A stretch of 64,000 nt of DNA from NCBI RefSeq assembly GCF_026151205.1, contig NC_087079.1:248001-312000 (forward strand), read 5' to 3'. This document shows, one piece after another, positions 23,646-34,446 of the stretch. The notes under the pieces are model-generated. The model ran no database searches, was not told the DNA's origin, and saw only the letters and a program-made list of their open reading frames with translations. The number at the start of each line of letters is the position of its first letter. The stretch's first letter is position 1. Made by a program: the position numbers and the translations under genes. This DNA comes from Bolinopsis microptera (taxonomy: Eukaryota; Ctenophora; Tentaculata; Lobata; Bolinopsidae).

Positions 23646-25616
23646 TATACTTATAGTGGTCGGTCGCCACAGCTTTATAATATTAATACTGAATCATTGT
23701 TGCAGCTTATGAGCAATGAGCAGTCGTACTACCCTATAAGTATAACTATATATAATAACCATCGTGTAAAGGTTTTATAACATCGATTTAGGAATGAGAG
23801 ATTGAACTTTAATTGATAATTTGATTCATGGATTTCAGTTGATTGATTTGAAAATGGGCTATAAGTATAGCTAGGGTAAAGTTTAAATAAAAACTTCATG
23901 CATGATATTAATAGATGAAACATCTTCTGGCGCAAAGCTTCAAAATGTAATAGCTTTGTTGCCCCCGGCCCATTGTTTGAGAAGCTTAATTGGTATTTTG
24001 TGAAACTTTAGATTTGCTGGCACCCACTATTGTTTCAACTTGCCTTTGTGCAGATAAAAGGAGAATTTGGGAAATTAGGGAGAACATTCTTACACAAATG
24101 TATGTGCTCAAAACGTACTCCACGCAAGGTAGTGGACAAACAATGATCTTAAAAATTCCTGAAATATTAACAGTTGTCAATTTTTAAAACAATAAACGTT
24201 TATACCATATTGACCGTTTACTCCTGAGGATCAATTCTATATTATAGAATTGAATACTTCAACTATGCCCATCACCAGCCTGTCTCTACATATTGAATTG
24301 TCAGGAAACTCAGCGTAAAAATGACATAAGACACACTGTACATTAATTGTCGTGTTAAACACAACAATCTACATAAAGGCTGAAAATTTGGCGCATTATT
24401 CAGGCTACTTGCAGCGTTTTTTTTTGTCCCAAATTTACCATGAAATAAATTTTTATGGGAAGGTGCAGAATCGCACGCACTATTTACGAAATATTACCGC
24501 ACCTACATGTTGCCTCTGGCCCCAGATGAGCTAAATTCCACGCCATTTGCATTATATGGGCGCTGGCTGAGTGCCCAACAGTTCATCACGTACCAAAACA
24601 AATAACCTCATTATTACCTACATCTATTAATTAAATTAAAAGTAAGGAACGTAACCAAAAATCATACCTATTTTCAGCCTGATGTAGGTACTTCTGTTCT
24701 CCTTTCTTATGTTTTGTTATGTTGTAGACGAACAGTAAACAAACGAATAGCAAATAAATTCAATTGACTTTGAGTCATCCACAGACAACCAGCTATTATG
24801 AGCTTACTCATGCGAATATTTTTCCCGGAAGCTGGCAAATTCTGGAAATATCGTCACGTTTTTAACTATTTCCTGTGCATTGTGGCACAGAGAATTTTTC
24901 CAAGTATTCTGTCGGACACTAATGTATACTCTAAACCCCACCTAACGGATGAAAGTTTGAATATTCAATAACATTAATCTTGGCTTTTATCCAAAATCAA
25001 GTTAATATAATAGTTATAGAATTAGCTTCAGTATACAGACAATTTCTTAGAATCTGGTATCATTTCTGACTTTATGCCAAAGAATAGAATAAAATAAAAT
25101 CAAATTATACATAGCTGAACAATGAACATAACATAATTGAACATAACACAATTGAAACGTATTAAATACATAGTTTATGCTGTGAAGGATTTAACCAGTC
25201 AGGAACCAGTGATCTTACTGCTCAACTTACTCTCAACTAGTAACTAACAAACCAAGCCCTCAGAAGACATGTACAAACCAGCTCGCTATTTTGTTAACAT
25301 GACAGATTGACGCTATCCAAACACCTGGTCACTGGCGGGGAGGTGTTCTGAATCATGAGGTGATGATAAATCTAACATTGACAAGGCGGACAGACGGTAT
25401 TGAATGCATCAAGAGTGGGTGTATTATGATAGAATTGTACATTGTATATCTGACAGTGACATGTTGATCAGCCCAAAGTCATTAGATAGAGTCGTAACAG
25501 TTGGTTCATGACAGAAGGCAGGTAGTGGAGATTGGACATCTGGCTCAGTATTACTATGATTGAAAATATTCTGTTAGAGCACTTAAACACGGACAAAGAC
25601 ACACTCTCGAGAGTGA
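23646..25616. other. Intergenic, no gene seen
   Basis: AT-rich unique sequence with only short random frames (for example 23986-24187 on both strands, 24352-24534). No domain or repeat was recognised. Confidence 0.5.
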
Positions 25617-25716
25617 GACTGACATGACTGGTAACGACTGATATAATAGTGATGACGTAATAGGAGAGCTCTCCTATTACGTCATCACTAACAGTCGTTG
25701 CCAGTCACTGTCAGTC
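25617..25716. promoter_or_regulatory. ~100-bp hairpin with a perfect 42-bp core carrying CRE-like sites
   Basis: The core 25648-25689 is a perfect palindrome (arm AGTGATGACGTAATAGGAGA plus G). Outer arms GACTGACATGACTGGTAACG.. and ..CGTTGCCAGTCACTGTCAGTC pair imperfectly. Each core arm holds TGACGTAA, a CREB/ATF-like octamer. It ends 8 bp from the stop of the downstream ASCC1-like gene, so it could act as a 3' RNA hairpin or simply be a MITE remnant. Its function is inferred only. Confidence 0.6.
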
Positions 25717-25724
25717 ACTATCAA

Positions 25725-26687
25725 TTATTTAAATGAAACACAAGACACGTTAAGATATCGTTTATCATTTTCTGCAACAAAGCTTTTATCAGCTCTCATT
25801 TCATTCAGATCTATTCTATCAAGAACACAATTACCAAAGATTTGAAGCTCAAACTCGTCAGATAATATCTCTGAAGCATTTATTGTCCTTGGACCGGCGT
25901 TATTCCAACGAGTGTTTATGAGGGTACAGTGTAACTTTACAGCTGTGGTATTGTACTGATACTCCATAAAACCTCTTTCAACAAAGAATTCCAAACACTT
26001 GTCAGCTAGATTTTGTAATCTGTCGGAATCATCTGAGAGTATAAACTCGCTGTACATCACCTTGACAAACTGATTGTCACCACGCATTACCCGGAGGTTT
26101 TTCAGAGTGCCGTGAAGAGGCTGCTCACAAAGGATAGGTGGTATTTTGGCAGAGAATTCTGACAAACAGTTACAAGCCTGTTGTACTTCCTCGTCTGAGA
26201 ATAATTTAAGCACCCCAATAGTTAGATGGAGTTTGGACGGATACTGGACTTTGTGAGGGTGTATCTTTTCACCACAAAGGTCCTGAAACTTTCTCAAGTT
26301 TTCAGTGATTCCAGGAGATGCAACAGGAATTGAGATGAAATGAGTTGGGGACATCCGTTTCTTAGCATTTAAAATAGTGCTTTCTAACTCTTTATTAAAA
26401 GAATGCAATGAACTCTCATTCCTGTATTTGACATTGATAACATCTTTTCTTCTTTGACCTTTAACAGATTTTGGCAGGTATATTTGGGTATCAGTCAAAC
26501 ATTCCAGTCGTTTCTTAACGACCCCACCTTTACCAAAAATATGTCGATTAAAATGATTAAGTAATGGTACTTCTTTACTCGGCCAACCTGTTTCTGAGGG
26601 TCCCATAGTTGAGTCAAAAGTGTTTTCGGACATAGTTCGTTTAAAAAATTCGGCAATTTGTCTACATCCTCTAACACGAAATAGCAT
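25725..26687 (-). CDS. ASCC1: ASCC1-like protein, copy 1 (KH + 2H phosphoesterase)
   Basis: 320 residues. The N-terminal KH-like domain (about 40-105: HFNRHIFGKGGVVKKRLECL, with GKGG at the loop where KH proteins have GxxG) is followed by an AKAP7/LigT-like 2H phosphoesterase domain (about 110-315). Both 2H motifs are present: KLHLTIGVL and KLHCTLINT (HxT twice). ASCC1 is a subunit of the nuclear ASC-1 complex that acts with the ASCC3 helicase in transcription and alkylation repair. The N-terminus differs from copy 2 and is shorter than usual, so the true start may lie upstream or in another exon. The coding part has no intron and is about 60% similar by eye to copy 2, which lies 322 bp upstream on the same strand. 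Confidence 0.85.
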   Translation of the reverse strand: MLFRVRGCRQIAEFFKRTMSENTFDSTMGPSETGWPSKEVPLLNHFNRHIFGKGGVVKKRLECLTDTQIYLPKSVKGQRRKDVINVKYRNESSLHSFNKELESTILNAKKRMSPTHFISIPVASPGITENLRKFQDLCGEKIHPHKVQYPSKLHLTIGVLKLFSDEEVQQACNCLSEFSAKIPPILCEQPLHGTLKNLRVMRGDNQFVKVMYSEFILSDDSDRLQNLADKCLEFFVERGFMEYQYNTTAVKLHCTLINTRWNNAGPRTINASEILSDEFELQIFGNCVLDRIDLNEMRADKSFVAENDKRYLNVSCVSFK

Positions 26688-27009
26688 GCTATGTCCCCAA
26701 TGCTGGTTCAGAACATCTTACTGATGGTTGGAGAAACAGTGACTTCGTAACAATGTGGTTTAACCTTTCCTGATTGAAAATCTATATAAACCAACTTCCA
26801 CACCGTTACAATCAAAATATTTTGATAGTTTTGCCAAATACAATTCATAGTCAGCATGATCCAAGTTAACTAATCGTTTAAGAATAATTAAACTCGAGTA
26901 TTTGTGATAATAAAAAATACCCAATTTGGTAACATTATTTCATAACACAAGAGCCAAACTTCATAAAATCATGCTAAACAATAAAACAGTGTTTTAAGTT
27001 GAATGTGGC
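26688..27009. other. Spacer between the ASCC1-like genes
   Basis: 322 bp, AT-rich. It should contain the 3' end of copy 2 and the promoter or 5' UTR of copy 1. No clear motif. Confidence 0.4.
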
Positions 27010-28080
27010 TTATACAAGAGAAATTGTAGTAACATTAACATATTTCCTGTCACGATCAGTGGTCATTTCATTCAGGTCAAGTCTATCCAGAACACAGTTA
27101 CCAAAGTTTTTAAGCTCAAAATTATCAGATAACAATGGATTTGCATCAATGGTCTTTGGACCATTACTATTCCACCGAGTATTGATCAGCGTACAATGCA
27201 GTTTTACGCTCTTGCTATTTCTGTTTTGCTCATAGTCCATCAGACCTTTTTCAACAAGGAATTCCAAGCACTGGTCAGCTAAATTTTGGAGTCTTTCTGA
27301 CTCATCTAACAACAGAATTTCACCGTATAACACATTAACTGACTGAGGTTCATCATTCATGATCTCAAGGTTTTTCAAAGCACCACGGAGAGGTTTACCA
27401 CACAAAATGTATGGAATGCGAGGAGCAAACTCTTTTAAAACATCACTTGCCTGGTCAACTTCGGATTTGGAAAAAAGTTTTAGTACCCCAACTGTAAGAT
27501 GAAGTTTAGAGGCAAACTGGACTTTATGAGGGTGTATAATATCACCACAGAGGTCTTGAAATTTGTGCAGGCTTGCTGTTATTTCATCAGACGCCACAGG
27601 AATTGAGATAAAGTGAGTAGGTCGCTCCCTCTTTCTGGCACTTGAAACAATACTCTCCACTCTTACTTCAAGAGATGACAAAGAACTCTCGTTTCTATGT
27701 CTTACAGTGATAAAATCTTTGTTTTCACGAGGCCTAGGGACCAACATTTCTGTTCCAGTTTCATTTTCAAGTCTTTTTTTGACAGTCCCACTCTTACCGA
27801 CAATAAACTTGTGAAAATAACTAGGTGTAGACAGTTCAGACGTCTGCCATTCTTCCTTGACAGGTTTACAGTCAGAATTAGGAGCTTTGCAAGTTGAAGG
27901 TTCATCCTCATACACATTGGAAAAGCTTGAGAACTGCTCTTTACCTCTTTTAGAACTGCTTGTCTTAAAAGATGTTACCGGCAGAGAGGTTACCGTTGGT
28001 TGGCAGAGAATTCTATAGGAGCTTCCATTGATACACTTAATTTCGGGACAGAGGATGTCAATTCCTTCGTCAATCTGCAT
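27010..28080 (-). CDS. ASCC1: ASCC1-like protein, copy 2 (full length)
   Basis: 356 residues, the usual length for ASCC1. The N-terminus starts MQIDEGIDILCPEIKCINGS with the SYRIL element seen in family members, then a Ser-rich linker, the KH-like segment FHKFIVGKSGTVKKRLE (about 117-133) and the 2H phosphoesterase domain with KLHLTVGVL and KLHCTLINT. The C-terminal DRKYVNVTTISL matches copy 1. A TTTCTAG directly before the ATG on this strand resembles a splice acceptor, so a 5' non-coding exon is possible. Tandem duplication with both catalytic motif pairs kept argues that both copies are used. Confidence 0.88.
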   Translation of the reverse strand: MQIDEGIDILCPEIKCINGSSYRILCQPTVTSLPVTSFKTSSSKRGKEQFSSFSNVYEDEPSTCKAPNSDCKPVKEEWQTSELSTPSYFHKFIVGKSGTVKKRLENETGTEMLVPRPRENKDFITVRHRNESSLSSLEVRVESIVSSARKRERPTHFISIPVASDEITASLHKFQDLCGDIIHPHKVQFASKLHLTVGVLKLFSKSEVDQASDVLKEFAPRIPYILCGKPLRGALKNLEIMNDEPQSVNVLYGEILLLDESERLQNLADQCLEFLVEKGLMDYEQNRNSKSVKLHCTLINTRWNSNGPKTIDANPLLSDNFELKNFGNCVLDRLDLNEMTTDRDRKYVNVTTISLV

Positions 28081-28755
28081 CTAGAAATTTGATTGAAATC
28101 GTAACTTTAAATTATCTGGTAAATAATAAATTATGATTCAAAAAAAATATGGCTTTTTTACCAGAACAATTGGTTTATCAGTAAATTGTACATACATTAT
28201 AATCATGAATGTAAAACTACAGCAAGATAGTGATCTATAGTATAATTTATAACATGCAACAAAAGTAAAGTTAAGTAATGCCACTTACAATGCAACAAGG
28301 CCATGGTAACAGTAACAAATTTTCATCATTTGACCAGAAAATTTCTTACAATTTATACTGCAAAATTTCCTTGAATTCAACAGTTTTTAAGGGCCCAGCA
28401 TCAACAACTTTGAGCAGTGTGTGCAACAACATTCACCTGACATTTTTACCAATGGCGAAAAATCAGAATGGTGAGAATCATTGCCACACATGGATCAGTT
28501 GTCCAATAAGCAGCAGTTAATGTTCAGCTCAGAACAACTGTAAGCATAATCTTACTGGGCATCTGCATTCAGTAAGTAAGATTGGACACATTTACAGAGA
28601 AAATATATAATGGAACATGCTCTTTTAACAGGTTGCTACCCATCATGTCATATAAAATATTGATAAACACAAATTGTAAGAACCATTTGACTAGACTGTA
28701 TATAAATCATTATAACTTATACACATGGTACAAGTTCAGACAACAGCCCACATAA
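28081..28755. other. Upstream of ASCC1 copy 2, no gene seen
   Basis: AT-rich; an 80-codon frame at 28278-28520 has no recognisable features. Confidence 0.4.
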
Positions 28756-28901
28756 GGGGTCGTTCACATATTACGTAATCACTGAGGGGGGTTTAAGCTA
28801 GTATAATTTTGATACAATAACTATGTGTGAAACTGATTACGGAAGGGAGGGGGGGGGTAAAAATTGTCCAAAGAGTGATTACGTAATATGTGACGACCCC
28901 T
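28756..28901. mobile_element. Harbinger-like MITE, copy 1
   Basis: 146 bp, ends GGGGTCGTTCACATATTA and its complement, flanked by TAA (28753-28755 and 28902-28904). A TAA/TTA trinucleotide duplication and G-rich ends are typical of PIF/Harbinger. No ORF. Confidence 0.8.
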
Positions 28902-28904
28902 AAT

Positions 28905-29436
28905 GTGGTACTATAAATAGAGGAACCCTCAATTAGCATCTTTCAAGACATTTCGTCTCTACTTGAGGAGTATGATTACATATGCCAGTGGTGCTGAGTA
29001 AAGGCTCACTATATTTCTTCTTCTTGTTTCTTTTGAAATTTGGCCTAAGCAGACATTGTATTGATCCAGCTTGTTATGGTGATTTAATAGTGCTAGGAAG
29101 GTCCCCTAACTGCTTTCATTTTTATATAAACTGGGAGAAAAAAGAAACAGTTGGAGTCTGCCTGTTCGGACATAGCCTGAAGCCCATGAACAACCAAAAG
29201 TTGCTGTAGGCTGTTCATCATACCAATCCCCAATTACAGACCTTAACTTTTAGAATATCTTTGAAGTTGAAGTTAGGATAGGGCTATTTTGGGTTATTTA
29301 GCAGATTCTGTTTTGACCTCTAGAAATGTAAACTAACGGCATTTTAAAATCTTTTGTAATACATAAGATATTCACGGCCCCCAAGAAGCACTAAGCTAGT
29401 GTGTTCGTTACTTTACTACTGACTACGTGACATAAA
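28905..29436. other. Intergenic, no gene seen
   Basis: A 75-codon frame at 28982-29209 has no recognised motif. Otherwise unique AT-rich DNA. Confidence 0.4.
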
Positions 29437-29643
29437 GGATGATAATTAATCACTCTACACTCGGCTGTCACGTGACTTTTTAAACACGTCCTATAGGTGG
29501 TTCTGGATGACTATTCGAAACCCTAAACCTCTAATCTGATCTCAACCCGGCCCTAACCCTAACCCAATCCTAACTGAATCATATGCTGAAACCCTAACCC
29601 AAACGATAAATTAGACCAATTACTTCCTTGTATATAATATATA
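29437..29643 (+). repeat. Repeat S, left half (split by PLE2)
   Basis: Matches 8398-8590, including the CCCTAACCCTAACCC run, and stops at the TATATAATATATAT junction with PLE2. Confidence 0.8.
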
Positions 29644-31626
29644 TTCGATAAAGGAGTAGGATTCTTCCTTCTTAGCGAAGAAGATTATATTCAACGAATA
29701 GGTGTACATTTAAATGATAGATCTGTATATAGTATTGTAAATAATGTAGATGATTTAGTTGTAGAATTGATTGATAAAATTTCGAATTGGACAATTGAGT
29801 TTAAAGATGAATTAGGTATGTCCAAGAAGGTCAAGGAGTGGGTTATTCCATGTACTGAGCTTAACCAGCCTGGAAACATGTACCTGAATCCCAAGGCACA
29901 CAAACCACCTTTGTATCCTGGGAGGATGATTACCACCGGCTGTGGTTCATACATTGAAAACCTTTCTGCCTTGACTGCGTATGAATTGAAGAAGGCTACT
30001 TTGAATTATAGAATTATTGATACCCCTCACTTTCTGAGGAAGATTGATAGCCTGAACGAGTCTAGCATATTGTTGGGAAAGGAGGTTATACATGTTGCCA
30101 TCGATATATCTAACATGTTTACCAACATTCCTAGGGATATGGGGATCCAACAATGCACTAAGCACCTGAATAAAAGGAGTAGTGGTGATCAATTGTTTAG
30201 TACAGAATGCATTATTAGTGCACTAGAAATTACTCTTGATTACAACATTGCTTCATTTAACGGTATAACATACCGCCAGGAGCGTGGAGCAGCGATGGGT
30301 CCTAAGAACTCATGTGAGTATGCTGATTGTGCTATGGATAAGATTGATATTTTAGTTAACGAAGGAGATCTAGAATATGGCCCGCCTCATAGACCTGCAT
30401 TCTGGGGTAGATTACGTGATGACATTTATATGGCTTGGCCCGGTACTGTTGAGGAATTATTACAATTCATGGAATGGCTCAATAGTATCCACCCAAACCT
30501 TTTGTTTACTTACGACTACTCTAGGGACGGCGTTGAGTTTCTAGACACCTATGTCTATGCTGTTGGTGATGTTGTCCACACCAAACTCTACTCTAAACCT
30601 AGTGACACCCACTGCTACCTTATCCCCACGTCATGCCATAGGAACCATGTTGTAAAAAACATACCTTTTGGAGTGGCGAGGCGGGTGAGACAGAACAACA
30701 GTGAAGACACTAACTTCTTGGAGCAGAGAGAGGTCTATACACGTTACCTTCTAGCCCGAGGTTATCATTCCAGTATTATAGAAGATGCCTTTAACAAATT
30801 TAGTGATATAGCTAATAGGAAAAACTTGTATACCCTTAAAGACAAGGATGAGTCGACTGCCTGTTTAATACCCATGGTGATGGATCAAAACCCAGCACTT
30901 CCCAACATGGGGGGCATTATCCATAAGTATAAGCACCTTCTCAACCTTGATCCGGCCCTGAAGAAGCTGGTACGTGCGGACAGTGTATTCGTGAGTCATC
31001 GAAAGAATCAAACTATCGGTGGCATGCTTGTACACAATAAGTACCGTGCCAGTGGAACTTTAAACTGTGATAATGAGAGAGAAACAACTGCAAGCCAGAT
31101 CCAGGAACCAGACTCCGAAAGTCTAAGGGCGGTTCCCGGGGCTGTCGACCCAGGGTGCCATGCTTGTGGTAAATGTTATGTTTGTAAGCAAAATTTCCTG
31201 TCCCCCTGTTCCAATTTTAGTAGTCACCATTCTAAACAAGTTTTCCCTATAACTAAGTATATATCTTGTCAGAGTTATAACCTCATTTATTTAATGGAGT
31301 GTAAGACTTGTAAACAGTCGTATGTCGGTTATACTACCTCAAATCTCCCTAAGAGATTCTCTAACCATAAGAGTCACATAAAGAAAGGTATAAGAAGTTG
31401 TAAATTAGTTAACCATTTTTTAGATATTGATCATGATTTAGATTTTAGTACCATAGCCTCCTATAATTCCTCACTCAGTAAGCACCTTTCTGTCATTATA
31501 GTAGACGCTTTAGTATTTGAGCCTAATATTAGTAAAGCAGACAAAGAAAAGGCTATGGAAGCTAGAGAGGGGTTCTACCAGACCCAATTGAAAACCCTTG
31601 AACGGTTTGGGGGTATAAATAAATAA
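29644..31626 (+). CDS. PLE2: Penelope RT plus C-terminal GIY-YIG (5'-truncated)
   Basis: Open from 29644, although the first ATG is 29767. Opens at FDKGVGFFLL, a conserved PLE N-terminal motif, then NPKAHKPPLYPGRMITTGCG, VAIDISNMFTNIP (palm Asp), GAAMGPKNSCEYAD, and LRDDIYMAW (catalytic RDD). The linker has CHACGKCYVCK. The GIY-YIG nuclease is NLIYLMECKTCKQSYVGYTT followed by RFSNHKSHIKKG and EAREGFYQTQLKTLERFGG. Target-primed transposition with a GIY-YIG nuclease is known for Penelope elements. The element lacks its 5' part, and its 3' end is split by an L2-like element, so it is probably inactive although the frame is undamaged. Confidence 0.9.
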   Translation, partial: FDKGVGFFLLSEEDYIQRIGVHLNDRSVYSIVNNVDDLVVELIDKISNWTIEFKDELGMSKKVKEWVIPCTELNQPGNMYLNPKAHKPPLYPGRMITTGCGSYIENLSALTAYELKKATLNYRIIDTPHFLRKIDSLNESSILLGKEVIHVAIDISNMFTNIPRDMGIQQCTKHLNKRSSGDQLFSTECIISALEITLDYNIASFNGITYRQERGAAMGPKNSCEYADCAMDKIDILVNEGDLEYGPPHRPAFWGRLRDDIYMAWPGTVEELLQFMEWLNSIHPNLLFTYDYSRDGVEFLDTYVYAVGDVVHTKLYSKPSDTHCYLIPTSCHRNHVVKNIPFGVARRVRQNNSEDTNFLEQREVYTRYLLARGYHSSIIEDAFNKFSDIANRKNLYTLKDKDESTACLIPMVMDQNPALPNMGGIIHKYKHLLNLDPALKKLVRADSVFVSHRKNQTIGGMLVHNKYRASGTLNCDNERETTASQIQEPDSESLRAVPGAVDPGCHACGKCYVCKQNFLSPCSNFSSHHSKQVFPITKYISCQSYNLIYLMECKTCKQSYVGYTTSNLPKRFSNHKSHIKKGIRSCKLVNHFLDIDHDLDFSTIASYNSSLSKHLSVIIVDALVFEPNISKADKEKAMEAREGFYQTQLKTLERFGGINK

Positions 31627-34436
31627 ATAAATAAATACAACTTTTATAAACCGCCTTATAGCTAAATCATATAACTCGATATAATTTAATCCTGGAGATA
31701 AACTCCAGTGCTTTCTAAAGCGGCTCTTACATTAACTGAGCTTAGTTTAATTGAAAATTAGACATGACAAGTTCATTTTACCTATGTAAATGCAAAATCA
31801 ATCAAATGCTAGAGAAAAGAAGTATGTTTTAAGTTTGGTCTTGAAAGATGTAACTGACTCAGCTGATCTTATGTCGTATGGCAAGGAATTAAATACTTTA
31901 ACTGCACAGTGACTAAAAGCTTTCTCTGTGTTTACATAGTTAGGAGAGGGCGGAAAACTAAGGTAAAAATAATCATTATCAAGACGTACATTTTTAAAAC
32001 TTTGCTGCCTAGGAGATATCAACTCTTTTAAGTAAGGAGGAGCTATATTATTTAAACACTTGTAGGCAAGTAGGGCAATCTTAAAATCTATTCTAAATCT
32101 AACTGGTAGAAAATGAACTTTCTTAAGTAGTGGAGTAGTGTGTGCCTTTCTTCCTCTCCCGAAAATAAATCTTACAGCAGAATTTTGCACCTTCTGTAAA
32201 CGACTTAAATCATAAGAGCTCAGTCCAAAATATACGCTATTGCAATAATCAATTCTAGAGAGTACTAGAGCATGAACAAGCTGAATCTTAAGGTTAAAAG
32301 ACAGTTTTGATGCAATAAACCACAAATTTCTGATCTGAATATTACATGCTTGAACCACTGACGTAATCTGATCACTCATTGAAAGATAACTGTCCAAATA
32401 CAGCCCAAGACTCTTTACAGTTCCACTAACAACATGTGGCTCTTGATCCTTAACAATCTGTAGAGAGGCTGGAATATTTTTTGAGTCAAATTTAGAGGAT
32501 ATAACGATGACTTCAGTCTTAGAAGAATTCAGTTGAAGGAAATTGTTTGTCATCCATTTCTTGATATCAGACATACAGTGTTCCATATTGTGCTCTAGCT
32601 GTGATGGGTCATCAGAATCAAGAGTGAAATACAGCTGGGTGTCATCAGCATACAAATGAATACAGCACCCATGCATACTTGCAATGTTCTCAAGATCTTT
32701 GGTGTACAATATGAATAGCAGGGGGCCAAGGATTGAACCTTGTGGCACACCTATCTCAAGAACAGTTGATGAGGAAGACGAATCCTTGACTTTGACACAA
32801 AATGAACGGTTAGCCAAGTAGGACCTGATCCATGTAAGAGCAATGCCTGTAATGCCATAAGCAGATCTTAGCTTCTTGATTAATCTTGGGTGATTGACAG
32901 TATCAAAGGCAGCACTCAAATCTAGAAGTAAAAGAACAACTTTAGTTTTCTTGTCAATAGTTATCAAGATGTCGTTATGGATTCTGGTTGTTGCAGTTTC
33001 ACAGCTATGAAACTTCCTATAGCCGGACTGAACTTTAGAAAGCAAGTTGTTATCCTCAAGATAACTGGTGAGCTGTATAGATACACACTTCTCAATGATT
33101 TTTGACAAGAATGAGAGATTGCTAATAGGCCTATAGTTAGATAGTAATTCACCGTCAAGGCCACGTTTCTTCAAACTTGGACGAATGAGAGCCTCCTTAA
33201 GTTTTATAGGAAACTCACCTTTAACTAATGATTCATTGACTATAAATGAGATCAGAGGAAGGAGTTCTGGGAGACACTTGATGAGAATCTTTGTAGGTAT
33301 GGGGTCAAGATCACAGAATTTGTTAGACATATTCTTTATGATGCTTACTAGTTCCTCATCAGACACATGACGGAATTGTACTATCTTTGGGCTATTAGAA
33401 AGAGGAACAGATTCATCTGAGTTAGGAGAATCTTCAAGGGATTGTTGTTCTAAATAAATGTTGTTGTATATGTTGTCGACCTTTGATTTAAAGAACTGTG
33501 CAAAGTTGTTAGCACTCTCAAGATTTGAAGAGCAAGAAGGTGTAGTAGTACTAACTTTTTCTTTATTGAGCAACTTATTAACGATGGAATAAGTCTTTTT
33601 AGCATCACCTGCACTATCTTGTAACCTTGTTTTGTAGAAGTGATCTCTTGTGGATACAATGACTGAGGATGCTCTCTCTGATGCTTTCCTGTACAGTCGT
33701 TTATAATCTGGGCAATCATGATTCTTTTGATACAGTCTCTCAATCTTTCTTCTCATTGCTTTTGCTTGTTGACAGTGTGTAGACCACCATTCAGCGTTAT
33801 GATCTTTTCTTGGGATGAAAGTTTTTTCTTTAGCATGCTTGTCCAAAATACTGCCCAACTCAGACTCATAGATATCAACTGCACTATCGAGGTCATTGAA
33901 GCAATCAGTGTCACATAGTTTTGACTTAAGAATGTCCTCAACAAAAGCATCTAGGTCTATGCAAGCAATGTTTCTGTAAGTAATTGGTTCTAGAGTGCCT
34001 ATGGGTGCTGGAGATACATTGCAATTAAAAGCAACAAAGTAGTGGTCAGACGATGTGCCAGAATCAGTAATGACAGGATCTAGAACTTCAATGCAATCGT
34101 GAGTAAAAGAACCATCCCTGGTAATTACAAGATCTAATATGCCCCCATCTCTGTGTGTTGCAGCTGAAATTTGTTGCAACCACCCACAAGACTTAAGTAG
34201 TGAATTAAACCTTTGTGCAACTGAATCATTTTCGTCTTCAATGTGGATATTAAAATCACCCATGATCAAGGGCTTTCCAGGTTTGTCTACTAAATCAACC
34301 AAGAGTTGCTCAAAGTCAGTTAGAAATTGGGGGATGTTAGCACTCTGAGATGTGGAGGTGCCAGAACGGTAAATTGAAACAATTCGTAGTATATCTCCAG
34401 AAGATGATTTGAAGGTACATTCACAAGACTCAAACG
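31621..34436 (-). mobile_element. L2-like non-LTR retrotransposon, 5'-truncated, inserted in PLE2
   Basis: About 2.8 kb in reverse orientation. Its 3' tail is an ATTT/TTTA run (31621-31640 on the plus strand), typical of CR1/L2 group elements. The 5' edge lies inside the endonuclease domain. The interrupted PLE2 sequence resumes at 34437 with GTTATGAACACCC, equivalent to 22799-22815 in PLE1 after a small loss of target bases. Confidence 0.85.
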
Positions 34437-34446
34437 TTATGAACAC
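31798..34446 (-). CDS. L2/CR1-group ORF2: APE endonuclease (partial) and reverse transcriptase
   Basis: About 880 residues; the first codons come from PLE flank. The N-terminal third is the C-terminal part of an APE-type endonuclease (PLIMGDFNIHI; the SSDHYF motif with the catalytic Asp-His). RT follows: SNYRPISNLSFLSKIIEK, LLLDLSAAFDTVNH, IGVPQGSILGPLLFILY and HLYADDTQLYF (catalytic YADD). The C-terminal domain has IDYCNSVYFGLSS and LPVRFRIDFKIALLAYKCLN, both characteristic of L2-type elements. The start of the endonuclease is missing. No frame damage is seen after that, so the insertion is recent relative to decay. Confidence 0.88.
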   Translation of the reverse strand: MFITFESCECTFKSSSGDILRIVSIYRSGTSTSQSANIPQFLTDFEQLLVDLVDKPGKPLIMGDFNIHIEDENDSVAQRFNSLLKSCGWLQQISAATHRDGGILDLVITRDGSFTHDCIEVLDPVITDSGTSSDHYFVAFNCNVSPAPIGTLEPITYRNIACIDLDAFVEDILKSKLCDTDCFNDLDSAVDIYESELGSILDKHAKEKTFIPRKDHNAEWWSTHCQQAKAMRRKIERLYQKNHDCPDYKRLYRKASERASSVIVSTRDHFYKTRLQDSAGDAKKTYSIVNKLLNKEKVSTTTPSCSSNLESANNFAQFFKSKVDNIYNNIYLEQQSLEDSPNSDESVPLSNSPKIVQFRHVSDEELVSIIKNMSNKFCDLDPIPTKILIKCLPELLPLISFIVNESLVKGEFPIKLKEALIRPSLKKRGLDGELLSNYRPISNLSFLSKIIEKCVSIQLTSYLEDNNLLSKVQSGYRKFHSCETATTRIHNDILITIDKKTKVVLLLLDLSAAFDTVNHPRLIKKLRSAYGITGIALTWIRSYLANRSFCVKVKDSSSSSTVLEIGVPQGSILGPLLFILYTKDLENIASMHGCCIHLYADDTQLYFTLDSDDPSQLEHNMEHCMSDIKKWMTNNFLQLNSSKTEVIVISSKFDSKNIPASLQIVKDQEPHVVSGTVKSLGLYLDSYLSMSDQITSVVQACNIQIRNLWFIASKLSFNLKIQLVHALVLSRIDYCNSVYFGLSSYDLSRLQKVQNSAVRFIFGRGRKAHTTPLLKKVHFLPVRFRIDFKIALLAYKCLNNIAPPYLKELISPRQQSFKNVRLDNDYFYLSFPPSPNYVNTEKAFSHCAVKVFNSLPYDIRSAESVTSFKTKLKTYFFSLAFD

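Noticed and set aside
24000..25600. Hidden small exons or tRNA genes in the gap
   Set aside because: No conserved peptide, splice-flanked frame or tRNA-like cloverleaf was seen by eye. A tRNAscan and RNA-seq would settle it.
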